This document shows, piece by piece, positions 1 through 6,493 of a stretch of 13,452 nucleotides of DNA (position 1 is the first letter of the stretch; each line of letters begins with the position of its first letter). The notes below the pieces were generated by a model, which was not told where the DNA came from, ran no database searches, and saw only the letters and a program-made list of their open reading frames with translations. The stretch comes from JAZDHV01 sp043810355 (GTDB taxonomy: Archaea > Nanobdellota > Nanobdellia > Woesearchaeales > JAGVYU01), in assembly GCA_043810355.1 (NCBI GenBank), contig JBDROB010000071.1, positions 1 to 13,452 on the forward strand, in the 5' to 3' direction. A program made the translations under genes and the position numbers.

Positions 1-30
1 GATGTCCATAATCCAGATAAAACCTGCATT

Positions 31-76
31 ATTATATAAATGTTGTGGAAAAATCCACAGCATAATATTATATGTG
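31..76 (+). promoter_or_regulatory. Candidate archaeal TATA elements upstream of the AbrB-like gene
   Basis: Two TATA-like stretches precede the small gene at 129: TTATATAA near 32-39 and ATATTATATG near 65-75. The second would place transcription start near 92-100 and leave a short leader holding the GAGGTG ribosome binding site (116-122). In DNA this AT-rich such words are common, so the assignment is tentative. Confidence 0.3.
41..62. repeat. Short hairpin TGTGGA/TCCACA
   Basis: Perfect six-base arms TGTGGA (44-49) and TCCACA (54-59) flank an AAAA loop. The stem can extend to nine pairs with one G-U. It lies between the two TATA candidates, so it may be a protein-binding palindrome or the end of an upstream transcript; the sequence does not decide this. 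Confidence 0.5.
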
Positions 77-128
77 ATATGATGTTACCATCTTTAGATA
101 GCAATAATTAAAATAAGAGGTGGGTAAA

Positions 129-268
129 ATGAGAATGGAAAAACAATTTACAATAACAAAAAAATAGCAAAACATGGGAGCCAGGCAATCATAGTTGTGC
201 CTAGAATTCTTGAAAAAGAACTAAGACCAGGAACAATAGTTGAACTTCAAATAAATGTCCTAGATTAA
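129..268 (+). pseudogene. AbrB/SpoVT-like small DNA-binding protein, frameshifted in a poly-A run
   Basis: From ATG 129, behind a good GAGGTG ribosome binding site (116-121), the frame reads MRMEKQFTITKK and stops at TAG 165-167. Shifting back one base at the A-run 158-164 continues without interruption as IAKHGSQAIIVVPRILEKEL and then RPGTIVELQINVLD to TAA 266-268. The joined product is about 45 residues and looks like the short archaeal AbrB-type (swapped-hairpin) proteins, with the usual K-I-x-K-H-G, V-V-P and L-x-P-G-T-x-V-x-L pattern; these are DNA-binding regulators, often antitoxins. The break is a single missing A (7 present, 8 expected). It could be a real null mutation, a sequencing error in a homopolymer, or a -1 programmed frameshift, since the site is a perfect A-AAA-AAA heptamer next to the stop. 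Confidence 0.65.
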
Positions 269-277
269 TGAAATTAT

Positions 278-330
278 ATGATGATTAAAGAAAAACAATT
301 TACATCGTAAAAATCAATATGGGAGGCAAA
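278..330 (+). pseudogene. Decayed partial duplicate of the AbrB-like gene start
   Basis: ATG 278 opens a ten-codon frame MMIKEKQFTS ending at TAA 308-310. It shares the exact 15-mer GAAAAACAATTTACA (290-304) with the AbrB-like gene (138-152), in the same codon phase (Glu-Lys-Gln-Phe-Thr), and then ATGGGAG (319-325) with 174-180. This indicates a duplicated and eroded gene start. The GGGAGG at 321-326 now sits where a ribosome binding site for the next gene would be. It is unlikely to encode a functional product. Confidence 0.45.
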
Positions 331-1392
331 ATGACTGAAGACAAAGCAGAAAAAACAAATGACACTGTAAGATTGCCAATAATTACTTTTGAATGGGGGG
401 TTAGCTATAAGCCTTGGGACTTACCACCTCTTTATTTTCATGAAATAGACTCTAATTATCTATTTAGGTTATTATTTCAGAGTTCTCAGGTACGATGGAG
501 GGATTCAACACGATCAACAGGGGGCAATGAAATTGGGTCAAGAAAAGTTAAAAAGATTCATGACACTTTATATTATTCTGCTGATGAATATATTGGCAGC
601 AAAGTATTTCCGTTAAATGATCAGATTGATGCATTGTTCAGGCATTTGTTCGATGTTGAACAAGTTAAAAGTAAGGATGGATCAAGATTTGAGTGTAGAG
701 TAAAAGAATCTAAGAGTATAGGGCGTCCTCATGATAAGATTCCAAATCCATTCACTTGCAAGGTTTTTGGAATTAATTTTTCAGATGGATGGGTCTTCAA
801 TCCCCATGTTGTATATAAAGAAGACAGATTTGGAGGAGTTAAGACTTCTCTTATGCTTCCAGAATTAAGAGAATTAGTTGATAGTATTGTATCATCCCCT
901 AATGGAGTTTCTAGTATCAGTTCTGAAAGATTGAAGAGCGCATATGATAAAGCCTTAGATCAGATTCTTGAGGAAAAAGATAAAGTGCCTCAACAAATAC
1001 CTTGTGATGTCTTTTATGGTGTATATTCAGGAAGTGACAGGAGTTTAGAGGAATATGAAAATCCTCGTTTTGCAAGGAAGAATCTAAACAGGGTATGGAT
1101 TGATTTGGAAGATTATATTCTGATAATTAGAGAAGGTATAATTGAAGCAGAAAAACTAAAAAAAATGCCTGTTGTTCAGGCTGAAATATATACTCATAAT
1201 CCTGAGAATCAAGTTCCTGAAAAGCAAGATCTTGGAACAGAATACCTTGGAAAAGGAACACCTGGATATCTTGTTCAGACACTGCAGGAAAGGGAAGAGG
1301 TTTATGAGACTCAGGCAGAGTTTAAGAGAATAAGTGAGAAAATGAAAGCAATGCAAGGGAAAATTGAGGCCTTAAAAAAAGGTAAGGAATAA
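331..1392 (+). CDS. Hypothetical protein, 353 aa, C-terminal coiled coil
   Basis: I do not recognise this protein. An in-frame ATG exists at 319, but ATG 331 is preferred because GGGAGG (321-326) lies four bases before it and would otherwise be inside the coding region. There is no signal peptide or membrane helix, so a cytoplasmic protein is expected. The N-terminal 130 residues are rich in aromatic and charged residues (FEWGVSYKPWDLPPLYFHE near residue 20), followed by a mixed alpha/beta-looking middle. The last 35 residues, with EFKRISEKMKAMQGKIEALK, form an amphipathic helix typical of a coiled coil. It follows a broken AbrB-like gene and precedes a toxin-antitoxin pair, so it sits in an accessory neighbourhood; a defence or mobile-element role would be guesswork. 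Confidence 0.75.
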   Translation: MTEDKAEKTNDTVRLPIITFEWGVSYKPWDLPPLYFHEIDSNYLFRLLFQSSQVRWRDSTRSTGGNEIGSRKVKKIHDTLYYSADEYIGSKVFPLNDQIDALFRHLFDVEQVKSKDGSRFECRVKESKSIGRPHDKIPNPFTCKVFGINFSDGWVFNPHVVYKEDRFGGVKTSLMLPELRELVDSIVSSPNGVSSISSERLKSAYDKALDQILEEKDKVPQQIPCDVFYGVYSGSDRSLEEYENPRFARKNLNRVWIDLEDYILIIREGIIEAEKLKKMPVVQAEIYTHNPENQVPEKQDLGTEYLGKGTPGYLVQTLQEREEVYETQAEFKRISEKMKAMQGKIEALKKGKE

Positions 1393-1397
1393 TTCAT

Positions 1398-1430
1398 TGT
1401 ATTTATTTTTGTTATTTGTTTATTGCTATT
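1398..1430 (+). terminator. T-rich candidate terminator after the 353-aa gene
   Basis: Just after the stop codon the plus strand carries several T-runs (around 1402-1430, including TTTATTTTTG and TTATTTG) without a strong stem. Archaeal polymerase commonly terminates on such T-rich tracts. AT-rich composition makes chance likely, so confidence is low. Confidence 0.3.
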
Positions 1431-1564
1431 ACGTTGTATTAAGATATAACTTATCATAAATTTCATTTCTTTAGCGAGTCTGTTTTGTTTTTCCCAGCTT
1501 TAACTGTAAAGTTAGAAGTTAATTATAAATACCTAAAATCTTTCGTAGAAATATGAAAAAACAC

Positions 1565-1715
1565 CACTGGACACTAGATAGTGTCACTCGTTCCTTTATC
1601 CATTGCCCAACACTCAAACTTGAGGTTTGAGCACTGGATGGTGTCATTCGCTTTGCTCATTCCTTCATCCAGTACTTAAAACTTAAGCTTTAAGCACTGG
1701 ACACTGGACATTCTG
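1565..1715. repeat. Imperfect direct repeats (about 65 bp, 2.3 copies) with internal hairpins
   Basis: Three units begin CACTGG at 1565, 1632 and 1695. Units 1 (1565-1631) and 2 (1632-1694) align along their length: a GTGTCAYTCG block, then TTCCTTYATCCA, then a terminal hairpin. The hairpin is CTCAAAC/GTTTGAG in unit 1 and CTTAAA/TTTAAG in unit 2, so a C-G pair has become T-A and pairing is preserved. Unit 1 also has a perfect GACACTA/TAGTGTC stem (1569-1584); unit 2 has ACTGGATG/CATCCAGT arms (1633-1672). Unit 3 is truncated at 1715. No open frame runs through the block and no transposase is near. It could be a remnant of a small non-autonomous element or a structured non-coding RNA. Confidence 0.65.
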
Positions 1716-1723
1716 CTGTGAGG

Positions 1724-1793
1724 TATATAAATAACTGAAAATTCAAGTTAAAAAGGAAATATTTATATATGTGTTATATAATCACACATATAT
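1724..1793 (+). promoter_or_regulatory. Promoter and inverted-repeat operator of the toxin-antitoxin module
   Basis: A TATA element TTTATATAT lies at 1762-1770 behind an A/G-rich BRE-like GGAAAT (1755-1760); a second TATA-like TATATAAATA is at 1724-1733. Starting from the proximal TATA, transcription would begin near 1790-1796, giving a very short leader before ATG 1808. A perfect 9-bp inverted repeat, ATATATGTG (1765-1773) and CACATATAT (1785-1793), covers the TATA box and expected start site with arm centres 20 bp apart, two helical turns. That is the geometry expected for a dimeric winged-helix repressor, plausibly the downstream HVO_A0114-type protein. Confidence 0.55.
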
Positions 1794-1807
1794 GGAAAAT
1801 TATACAA

Positions 1808-2131
1808 ATGGGAATACCCAATATAGACGAGAGAATTCAGACAGGTAAAGGAGATATCATTAGTATAAAGGTTTGGGAAGTAGCAAAATCAGAACAAGCA
1901 AAATCAGAACATTATCCTCAGGGTAAAAAGTTTTCATTTGTATTCATACATCAAAACATAAGATATTTGGGATATGACAATGCAGAACAAAAAGGAATTC
2001 ATAAGCATTCAATTGATTTAGAAACAGGAATAAAACAAGAAACAACAATTAATGAAACAAGTATAATTAAAATATTGAGAATTTTTAAGAAAGAGGTTGG
2101 GCAGTTAACAAATCAGTTATACAAAGAATAG
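1808..2131 (+). CDS. TumE / DUF6516 family toxin-like protein
   Basis: This 107-aa protein resembles the TumE (DUF6516) toxin-side proteins of archaeal and bacterial toxin-antitoxin modules. Recognisable elements in order are a leading strand segment GDIISIKVWEV (about residues 15-25), a K-x-x-F-S-F-V-F-I strand, the family signature YLGYDNAEQKGIHKH near residues 54-68 with its Gly-x-His-x-His, and a C-terminal helix. ATG 1808 is chosen over the in-frame ATG 1769 because 1769 falls inside the TATA box and would precede the expected transcription start. A duplicated K-S-E-Q-A-K-S-E stretch lies in the loop after the first strand. The gene is three bases upstream of an HTH protein of the type usually paired with this family. 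The biochemical activity of the family is not visible from sequence; assignment by motif memory only. Confidence 0.75.
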   Translation: MGIPNIDERIQTGKGDIISIKVWEVAKSEQAKSEHYPQGKKFSFVFIHQNIRYLGYDNAEQKGIHKHSIDLETGIKQETTINETSIIKILRIFKKEVGQLTNQLYKE

Positions 2132-2134
2132 AAT

Positions 2135-2515
2135 ATGATGGTATTGGAAATGAAAGTTAAAAAAATAATCTTGAAAAAGGGAAATTTGGATGAGTTTTTT
2201 AGAAATGTTGAGAAAGCAGTGAAAAAACCTATCAAAAAAACAGAGGCACCTGTATTATATATAGAAGATATTAATGAGTTTAAGAAAATCCTGACAGAAG
2301 AAAGGATAAGGATACTTCGTGTAATAAAACATAAAAATCCCCAGTCTGTGTATGAGTTAGCCAAAATGCTGAAAAGGGATAGAAGCAATGTTATCACTGA
2401 TCTTGCTCTGCTTGAAAACCTTGGTTTTATTGAGTTAGACCAGGAAAAGAATATCAGAACTGTAATGAAACCTAAAGCAGATTATGATAGGATTGATATT
2501 TCTGTTGAGATATGA
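2135..2515 (+). CDS. HVO_A0114-type winged-helix DNA-binding protein, probable antitoxin
   Basis: A 126-aa protein (121 aa if ATG 2150 is used; neither start has a clear ribosome binding site). Residues about 45-105 form a MarR/ArsR-like winged helix: ILTEERIRILRVIKHKNPQS, then YELAKMLKRDRSNVITDLAL as the helix-turn-helix, then LENLGFIEL as the start of the wing. The tail DYDRIDISVEI matches the C-terminal strand of the HVO_A0114 family of putative DNA-binding proteins. It follows the DUF6516 gene by three bases, so the two are almost certainly cotranscribed. The expected role is to neutralise the partner and repress the promoter at the 1765-1793 inverted repeat. The final codons and stop are tandemly duplicated (see 2498-2555). 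Confidence 0.8.
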   Translation: MMVLEMKVKKIILKKGNLDEFFRNVEKAVKKPIKKTEAPVLYIEDINEFKKILTEERIRILRVIKHKNPQSVYELAKMLKRDRSNVITDLALLENLGFIELDQEKNIRTVMKPKADYDRIDISVEI

Positions 2516-2555
2516 CTTAATTATCTATTTCTGTTGAAATATAACCTAATTATCT
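2498..2555 (+). repeat. 29-bp tandem duplication of the antitoxin 3' end including its stop codon
   Basis: Copy 1 (2498-2526) and copy 2 (2527-2555) are adjacent and differ at three positions. Copy 1 encodes the last codons Ile-Ser-Val-Glu-Ile and TGA; copy 2 repeats Ile-Ser-Val-Glu-Ile and TAA. The changes are GAG to GAA, the TGA to TAA stop, and one base after the stop, so the repeated amino-acid string is unchanged. Period 29 puts copy 2 in a different frame and outside the gene. Confidence 0.85.
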
Positions 2556-2592
2556 TATTTTTTAATTCAAACATCACTTCCAATTCCAAATT

Positions 2593-2658
2593 CACGAAAA
2601 AATCCTAAAGGATTTTTTGTGTCCTAAAAATCTCTGATTTTTATGACAATCAAAATCA
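2593..2658. terminator. Two or three adjacent hairpins between the TA module and the surface operon
   Basis: Hairpin 1 has perfect 9-bp arms AAAAAATCC (2597-2605) and GGATTTTTT (2610-2618), extended by CAC/GTG after a bulged G. Hairpin 2 has TAAAAATC (2625-2632) and GATTTTTA (2636-2643) with a three-base loop, extended by GTC/GAC (2621-2647) past one mismatch. The TGATTTT arm (2635-2641) can instead pair with AAAATCA (2652-2658). The T-run in hairpin 1 would suit termination of the upstream transcript. The rest of 2556-2845 holds only the promoter and leader of the next gene. Confidence 0.55.
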
Positions 2659-2777
2659 GGATCAATTGAATTCGTTCCTTAAAACTTCTTTAACTTTTTA
2701 TTTTTTTAAACTTTATTATTCCTATTTAATCTCTATCCTTTCTTCCTTTTATTTTCATAAATCATTATATTTTTTTA

Positions 2778-2792
2778 CCAAAACTTTATATA
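2778..2792 (+). promoter_or_regulatory. Candidate promoter of the surface operon
   Basis: TTTATATA at 2785-2792 follows an ACCAAAAC BRE-like stretch (2777-2784). The implied transcription start, near 2813-2820, leaves a leader of about 30 bases that contains the GAGGTG ribosome binding site of the first large gene. This is the cleanest TATA/BRE arrangement in the window and supports the downstream TTG start. Confidence 0.5.
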
Positions 2793-2845
2793 CTAATAAT
2801 ATTGGTTTCTATAATATATTGAAGTTTAAAAGAGGTGTACCTATA

Positions 2846-5800
2846 TTGAGTAATTTGCTCTCGAAAAAGAAAGGCCAAGTGACTATCTATGTCATAATCG
2901 GCATATTCCTTCTTGCATCTGTATTTGTATACATATATTTCTACACTGATCTCATCAGGATTCCTGATTCTGATGTTAACAGGATTTCTGTGATTGCGAT
3001 TGAGCCAGCTTCTATCAGGGATTATGTGCAGTCATGCATCTATCAGACTGCTCGGCCTTTAATATACAAGATTGCTGAGAATGGAGGTACATTTGATCCT
3101 GATAGGTATGGTTTTGTAAATTATGATGCTGTTGAGTCTTACAAGGATAATACAAAATCATACATGTCTGAGGGTGAGTCTGCGTATACTTATTCATGCC
3201 ATTGGGAGCAGGGGCATGATTGTGTAAGCAATCTTATCACTAGACAGACTATGCAGGCTGAGCTGAACCAGAAGATCCTGGAGAATATCAAGGACTGCCT
3301 TGATCTCAGTGTTTTTGAAGGCCAGGGTTATGAATACTCTGAAGGTGATATGAAGATATCCACTAACATCAATGTTGATGATGTATTGATATCTCTTGAT
3401 TACCCTCTTGTGTTTACTCAAGGCGAGAATGAGCTGGAGTTCATTGATTTCTCTTCAACTGTTGACCTTCCTCTTGGAAGATTGGTTGATCTGTCGATCA
3501 AGATAACCAATGATGAGATTGAGCTCTTTTATTTTGATCCTGATGATTTCATGCTCAACCATGGCACTGACATCAAGATCTACAAGCACAAGCCTTATCC
3601 TGACATAATATATCAGCTTGCTACTCAAAATCTCAAGACTAATGAGATTTTAAGATATAATTTTGCATTGCAGGGGCATGATACTGCTGCTGAGATAGGC
3701 GAGCCAAGGCCTATAAGGACTATTCTTGGCTATTGCTATTATACTGATGATTCAAACTGCTATTCAAACTCAAACAGGGATGACTGTCTTGATAAAGGAG
3801 GCTCTTATTCTGAGTCAAAGCCTGATGATTGCAGGGGTGTTGCAACTTTCTCAGATTTTGAATGCACTGATGGATTATGCAATAGTTGTGAGACACCTAT
3901 TGGAACCTTTAGGCATGGTGAGTCTTGGTGCGATTATGACAGCATTGCCTATCCTGGTTTTGATTTTGTCGGTTCAAGGCATTTCTTTAGGTCATGTGTT
4001 GATGGCGAGATATTTTATGAGGAATGCCGTGATTACAGGGAGGAGATATGTGTGTCTTGGCCTGAAGCAATCAATCCAAATCTTCCCTTGACCCCTGTTA
4101 ATGCTATGAGAAATTCTGTTTGCAAGCCTAACAATTGGCAGGAATGCGTTAAGCAGACATCAAAGCAATCTTGTGAAGCAGCTGGCGACTGCTATTGGTC
4201 TGACTGGCTTTACAAGCCAAATGGAAATGGTTATTATATTGATTATGATGGTGGTGATAAGGAAGACACTGGAATCCTTTATGCTGATGATCCCTCCCGT
4301 CCTTACTCGACAAGAAAATGCATTCCTTTAAATCCCCCTGGATTCAAGCACTGGAAAGGTGACGGCGCACAGGTTTGTGCAATGGCTAACCAGCTGAATG
4401 ATGGTGATTATGCATCTGACCAGATCGCTTATGTTGAGAATGCAAATGCTTATTGTTTTTTCCTTGGTGATTGTGGAAATTATTTTAATTTTGCAGATCA
4501 ATACACTGCTTACAGTTTTTTTAATTCTGATCTATTGAATCCAGAAGAAGAAGGATTGAGGCAGGGTTCTGAATTATTTACTGGCTTGACTGAAATGGCT
4601 GATCTTGGTATTTTTGCCCATGGCCTTTATGATGATCCTGAAAGATATCCGATTCTATTGGATGGTAATGAGTTCACAGATGTTAGGGATTCTTTTGGAA
4701 ATGCACTAAGCCAATCAGCAGATTTCTGGAATTATGCTGCATCTCAATATACTAAAGATAATTTTGAAGACCATATTATGGATGAACATATAATGAAACT
4801 CCCTCCTGATCTTCCAGTAACCATCCATTATGGTGTTAGGCATGTCTCTTTGTGCAATGTCTGGACAGCTCCTCAGAATCCTACTGGTCCTGGAGGCTCA
4901 TATTCTTTTTTCCCGACAGGAGGAGTACTTTTCATGGGGCAGACACCGACTTATCCTGGATCGCAGATGTGCAGTTTCTGCAATTCTGATGCAGAGGATG
5001 AACACAGGCCTTGCTCTGAATACAGGTGCAGGTCTCTTGGCCAAGGATGTGTCTTTGGTAATGTGAATGGAAAAGGTGTCTGCGAAGATGCTGATCCTTT
5101 TGATGTAGCCCCTCCTGAGATTGAGGTTGAGCTTTTGACTGATGATATGACAATAGAGTCAGATACTCTTCACATGATGGGCCCTACAAGAGTCTTTGAA
5201 GGAAGCAGGATCTGCCATAATTCATGCGATGATGATAATGGAATCACTGATGGGATTGAGCCTTACTCAAATGTGGAATTGAAGATGAAGTTCTCTGAGC
5301 CTACCCAATGTTCAATCAGTTATTTCCCGTCTTATGATTATAGGGGTATTCCATTGATGTTTGTCACTTTGTTCATGCATCCTATTCCAGTGATTGATAA
5401 CATGGACATCTCAGCAATGTTTGGCTCAGAATTCAAGGATGAGATTGATGTTTCAATCCCTGTCTATCCAAAGTCCCAGTTGACAAGGGATCTTTTCCAG
5501 AGCAACACATTAAACACAATGCTGGAGCTCTCTCATTTCCCTGATGAGTTTGAGCAGATGCTTGTCTCAATGACTGATGCGATGAATAAGGTCTCTGAAG
5601 AGATTGAAGGAGGGTTTGACGCCAGTGTCATTGAGGAATGGGTCCAGGATTATTATGAATTAAAGCCAAGGATAACTGAGACTTTTGAGAGTGCAAGAGG
5701 TGCCCTTAATCTTGTCTTGTCACAGCAGGTTCAGGGAAATACTGTCCTGTTCTTTGACTGCATTGACAGGTCAGGCAATCCAAACAAGGATTTCTTTTTG

Positions 5801-6493
5801 AAATTCACGACTGGAAAGGACAAGACTCCTGCCAAGCTTCTTTATGCAGAGCCAGCTGATGGCTTAGCAGTTGATAAGAATTACCAATTTAAGCTTTATC
5901 TTAATGAGCCTGCTGAATGCAGTTTTTCCTTGAATCAGGATGCAGATTATGACAATATGCATAATTTCTTTGACTGCCAGACTTCTGACATCCAGTCCTT
6001 GGATGGGACATTCCATTGCTCTGCAAACATGATTGCAGGCTCTGGTGAAAACAAGATTTTTGTCAAGTGCAAGGACCAGCCTCTGCCTGTCAGGGAATAT
6101 TTCATCACTCTTTACAAGACAGGCACTCCAGGTGTTGCTGACGAGAGTTTCAGAGATAATATTGAGGTTGTTGACGGGACAAAAGTGAATGTTGATCTTG
6201 AGACAACCTTGGTCAAAAATCCTTCTGTGATGGTGAATGGCGATGCTGTCCTTACTTTTACACTTTACTCTGATTCAGTGTGCAGGTTCACTAAGGACCA
6301 GAACCAGCATTTCCTTGAGATCCCTGCAGAGAATGCGTTTGCATGCACTGCTGAATTTCAAAGGTCTGTTTGCACTGCAACACTTCCTGTCGCTGATGTT
6401 GATAGTTATGTCATAAAGTGCGTGGACAATGAGATCTACAGCAATGAAAGAAATGTCAATCCAGACAGCTTTGAATTGACATACACAAATTGA
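2846..6493 (+). CDS. Gene A: giant pilin-signal surface protein, Cys-rich with Ig-like repeats (1215 aa)
   Basis: The open frame extends upstream to 2666, but the real start is probably TTG 2846: GAGGTG (2832-2837) lies eight bases before it, and the upstream extension is low-complexity Phe/Tyr/Ser encoded across the promoter. The N terminus has a class III (type IV pilin-like) signal, Lys-Lys-Lys-Gly before Gln-Val-Thr (residues 7-13), then a hydrophobic helix to about 32. A head domain (about 50-220) with Cys64 and Cys151 is homologous to that of gene B. Residues about 295-450 are very cysteine-rich (19 of roughly 42 cysteines). Residues about 805-1215 carry Ig-like repeats ending in Cys-x-Asp (FFDCIDRSG near 969, VKCKDQP near 1073, IKCVDNE near 1190). 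Expected outside the membrane, disulfide-stabilised, possibly processed by a prepilin peptidase; perhaps an appendage tip or adhesin. No enzyme motif seen. Confidence 0.85.
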   Translation: MSNLLSKKKGQVTIYVIIGIFLLASVFVYIYFYTDLIRIPDSDVNRISVIAIEPASIRDYVQSCIYQTARPLIYKIAENGGTFDPDRYGFVNYDAVESYKDNTKSYMSEGESAYTYSCHWEQGHDCVSNLITRQTMQAELNQKILENIKDCLDLSVFEGQGYEYSEGDMKISTNINVDDVLISLDYPLVFTQGENELEFIDFSSTVDLPLGRLVDLSIKITNDEIELFYFDPDDFMLNHGTDIKIYKHKPYPDIIYQLATQNLKTNEILRYNFALQGHDTAAEIGEPRPIRTILGYCYYTDDSNCYSNSNRDDCLDKGGSYSESKPDDCRGVATFSDFECTDGLCNSCETPIGTFRHGESWCDYDSIAYPGFDFVGSRHFFRSCVDGEIFYEECRDYREEICVSWPEAINPNLPLTPVNAMRNSVCKPNNWQECVKQTSKQSCEAAGDCYWSDWLYKPNGNGYYIDYDGGDKEDTGILYADDPSRPYSTRKCIPLNPPGFKHWKGDGAQVCAMANQLNDGDYASDQIAYVENANAYCFFLGDCGNYFNFADQYTAYSFFNSDLLNPEEEGLRQGSELFTGLTEMADLGIFAHGLYDDPERYPILLDGNEFTDVRDSFGNALSQSADFWNYAASQYTKDNFEDHIMDEHIMKLPPDLPVTIHYGVRHVSLCNVWTAPQNPTGPGGSYSFFPTGGVLFMGQTPTYPGSQMCSFCNSDAEDEHRPCSEYRCRSLGQGCVFGNVNGKGVCEDADPFDVAPPEIEVELLTDDMTIESDTLHMMGPTRVFEGSRICHNSCDDDNGITDGIEPYSNVELKMKFSEPTQCSISYFPSYDYRGIPLMFVTLFMHPIPVIDNMDISAMFGSEFKDEIDVSIPVYPKSQLTRDLFQSNTLNTMLELSHFPDEFEQMLVSMTDAMNKVSEEIEGGFDASVIEEWVQDYYELKPRITETFESARGALNLVLSQQVQGNTVLFFDCIDRSGNPNKDFFLKFTTGKDKTPAKLLYAEPADGLAVDKNYQFKLYLNEPAECSFSLNQDADYDNMHNFFDCQTSDIQSLDGTFHCSANMIAGSGENKIFVKCKDQPLPVREYFITLYKTGTPGVADESFRDNIEVVDGTKVNVDLETTLVKNPSVMVNGDAVLTFTLYSDSVCRFTKDQNQHFLEIPAENAFACTAEFQRSVCTATLPVADVDSYVIKCVDNEIYSNERNVNPDSFELTYTN

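Noticed and set aside
1565..1715. CRISPR array
   Set aside because: The repeats are imperfect, of unequal length, adjacent and without unique spacers; no cas genes nearby.
1769..1807. Upstream ATG for the toxin-like gene
   Set aside because: It falls inside the TATA box and inverted repeat, ahead of the predicted transcription start.
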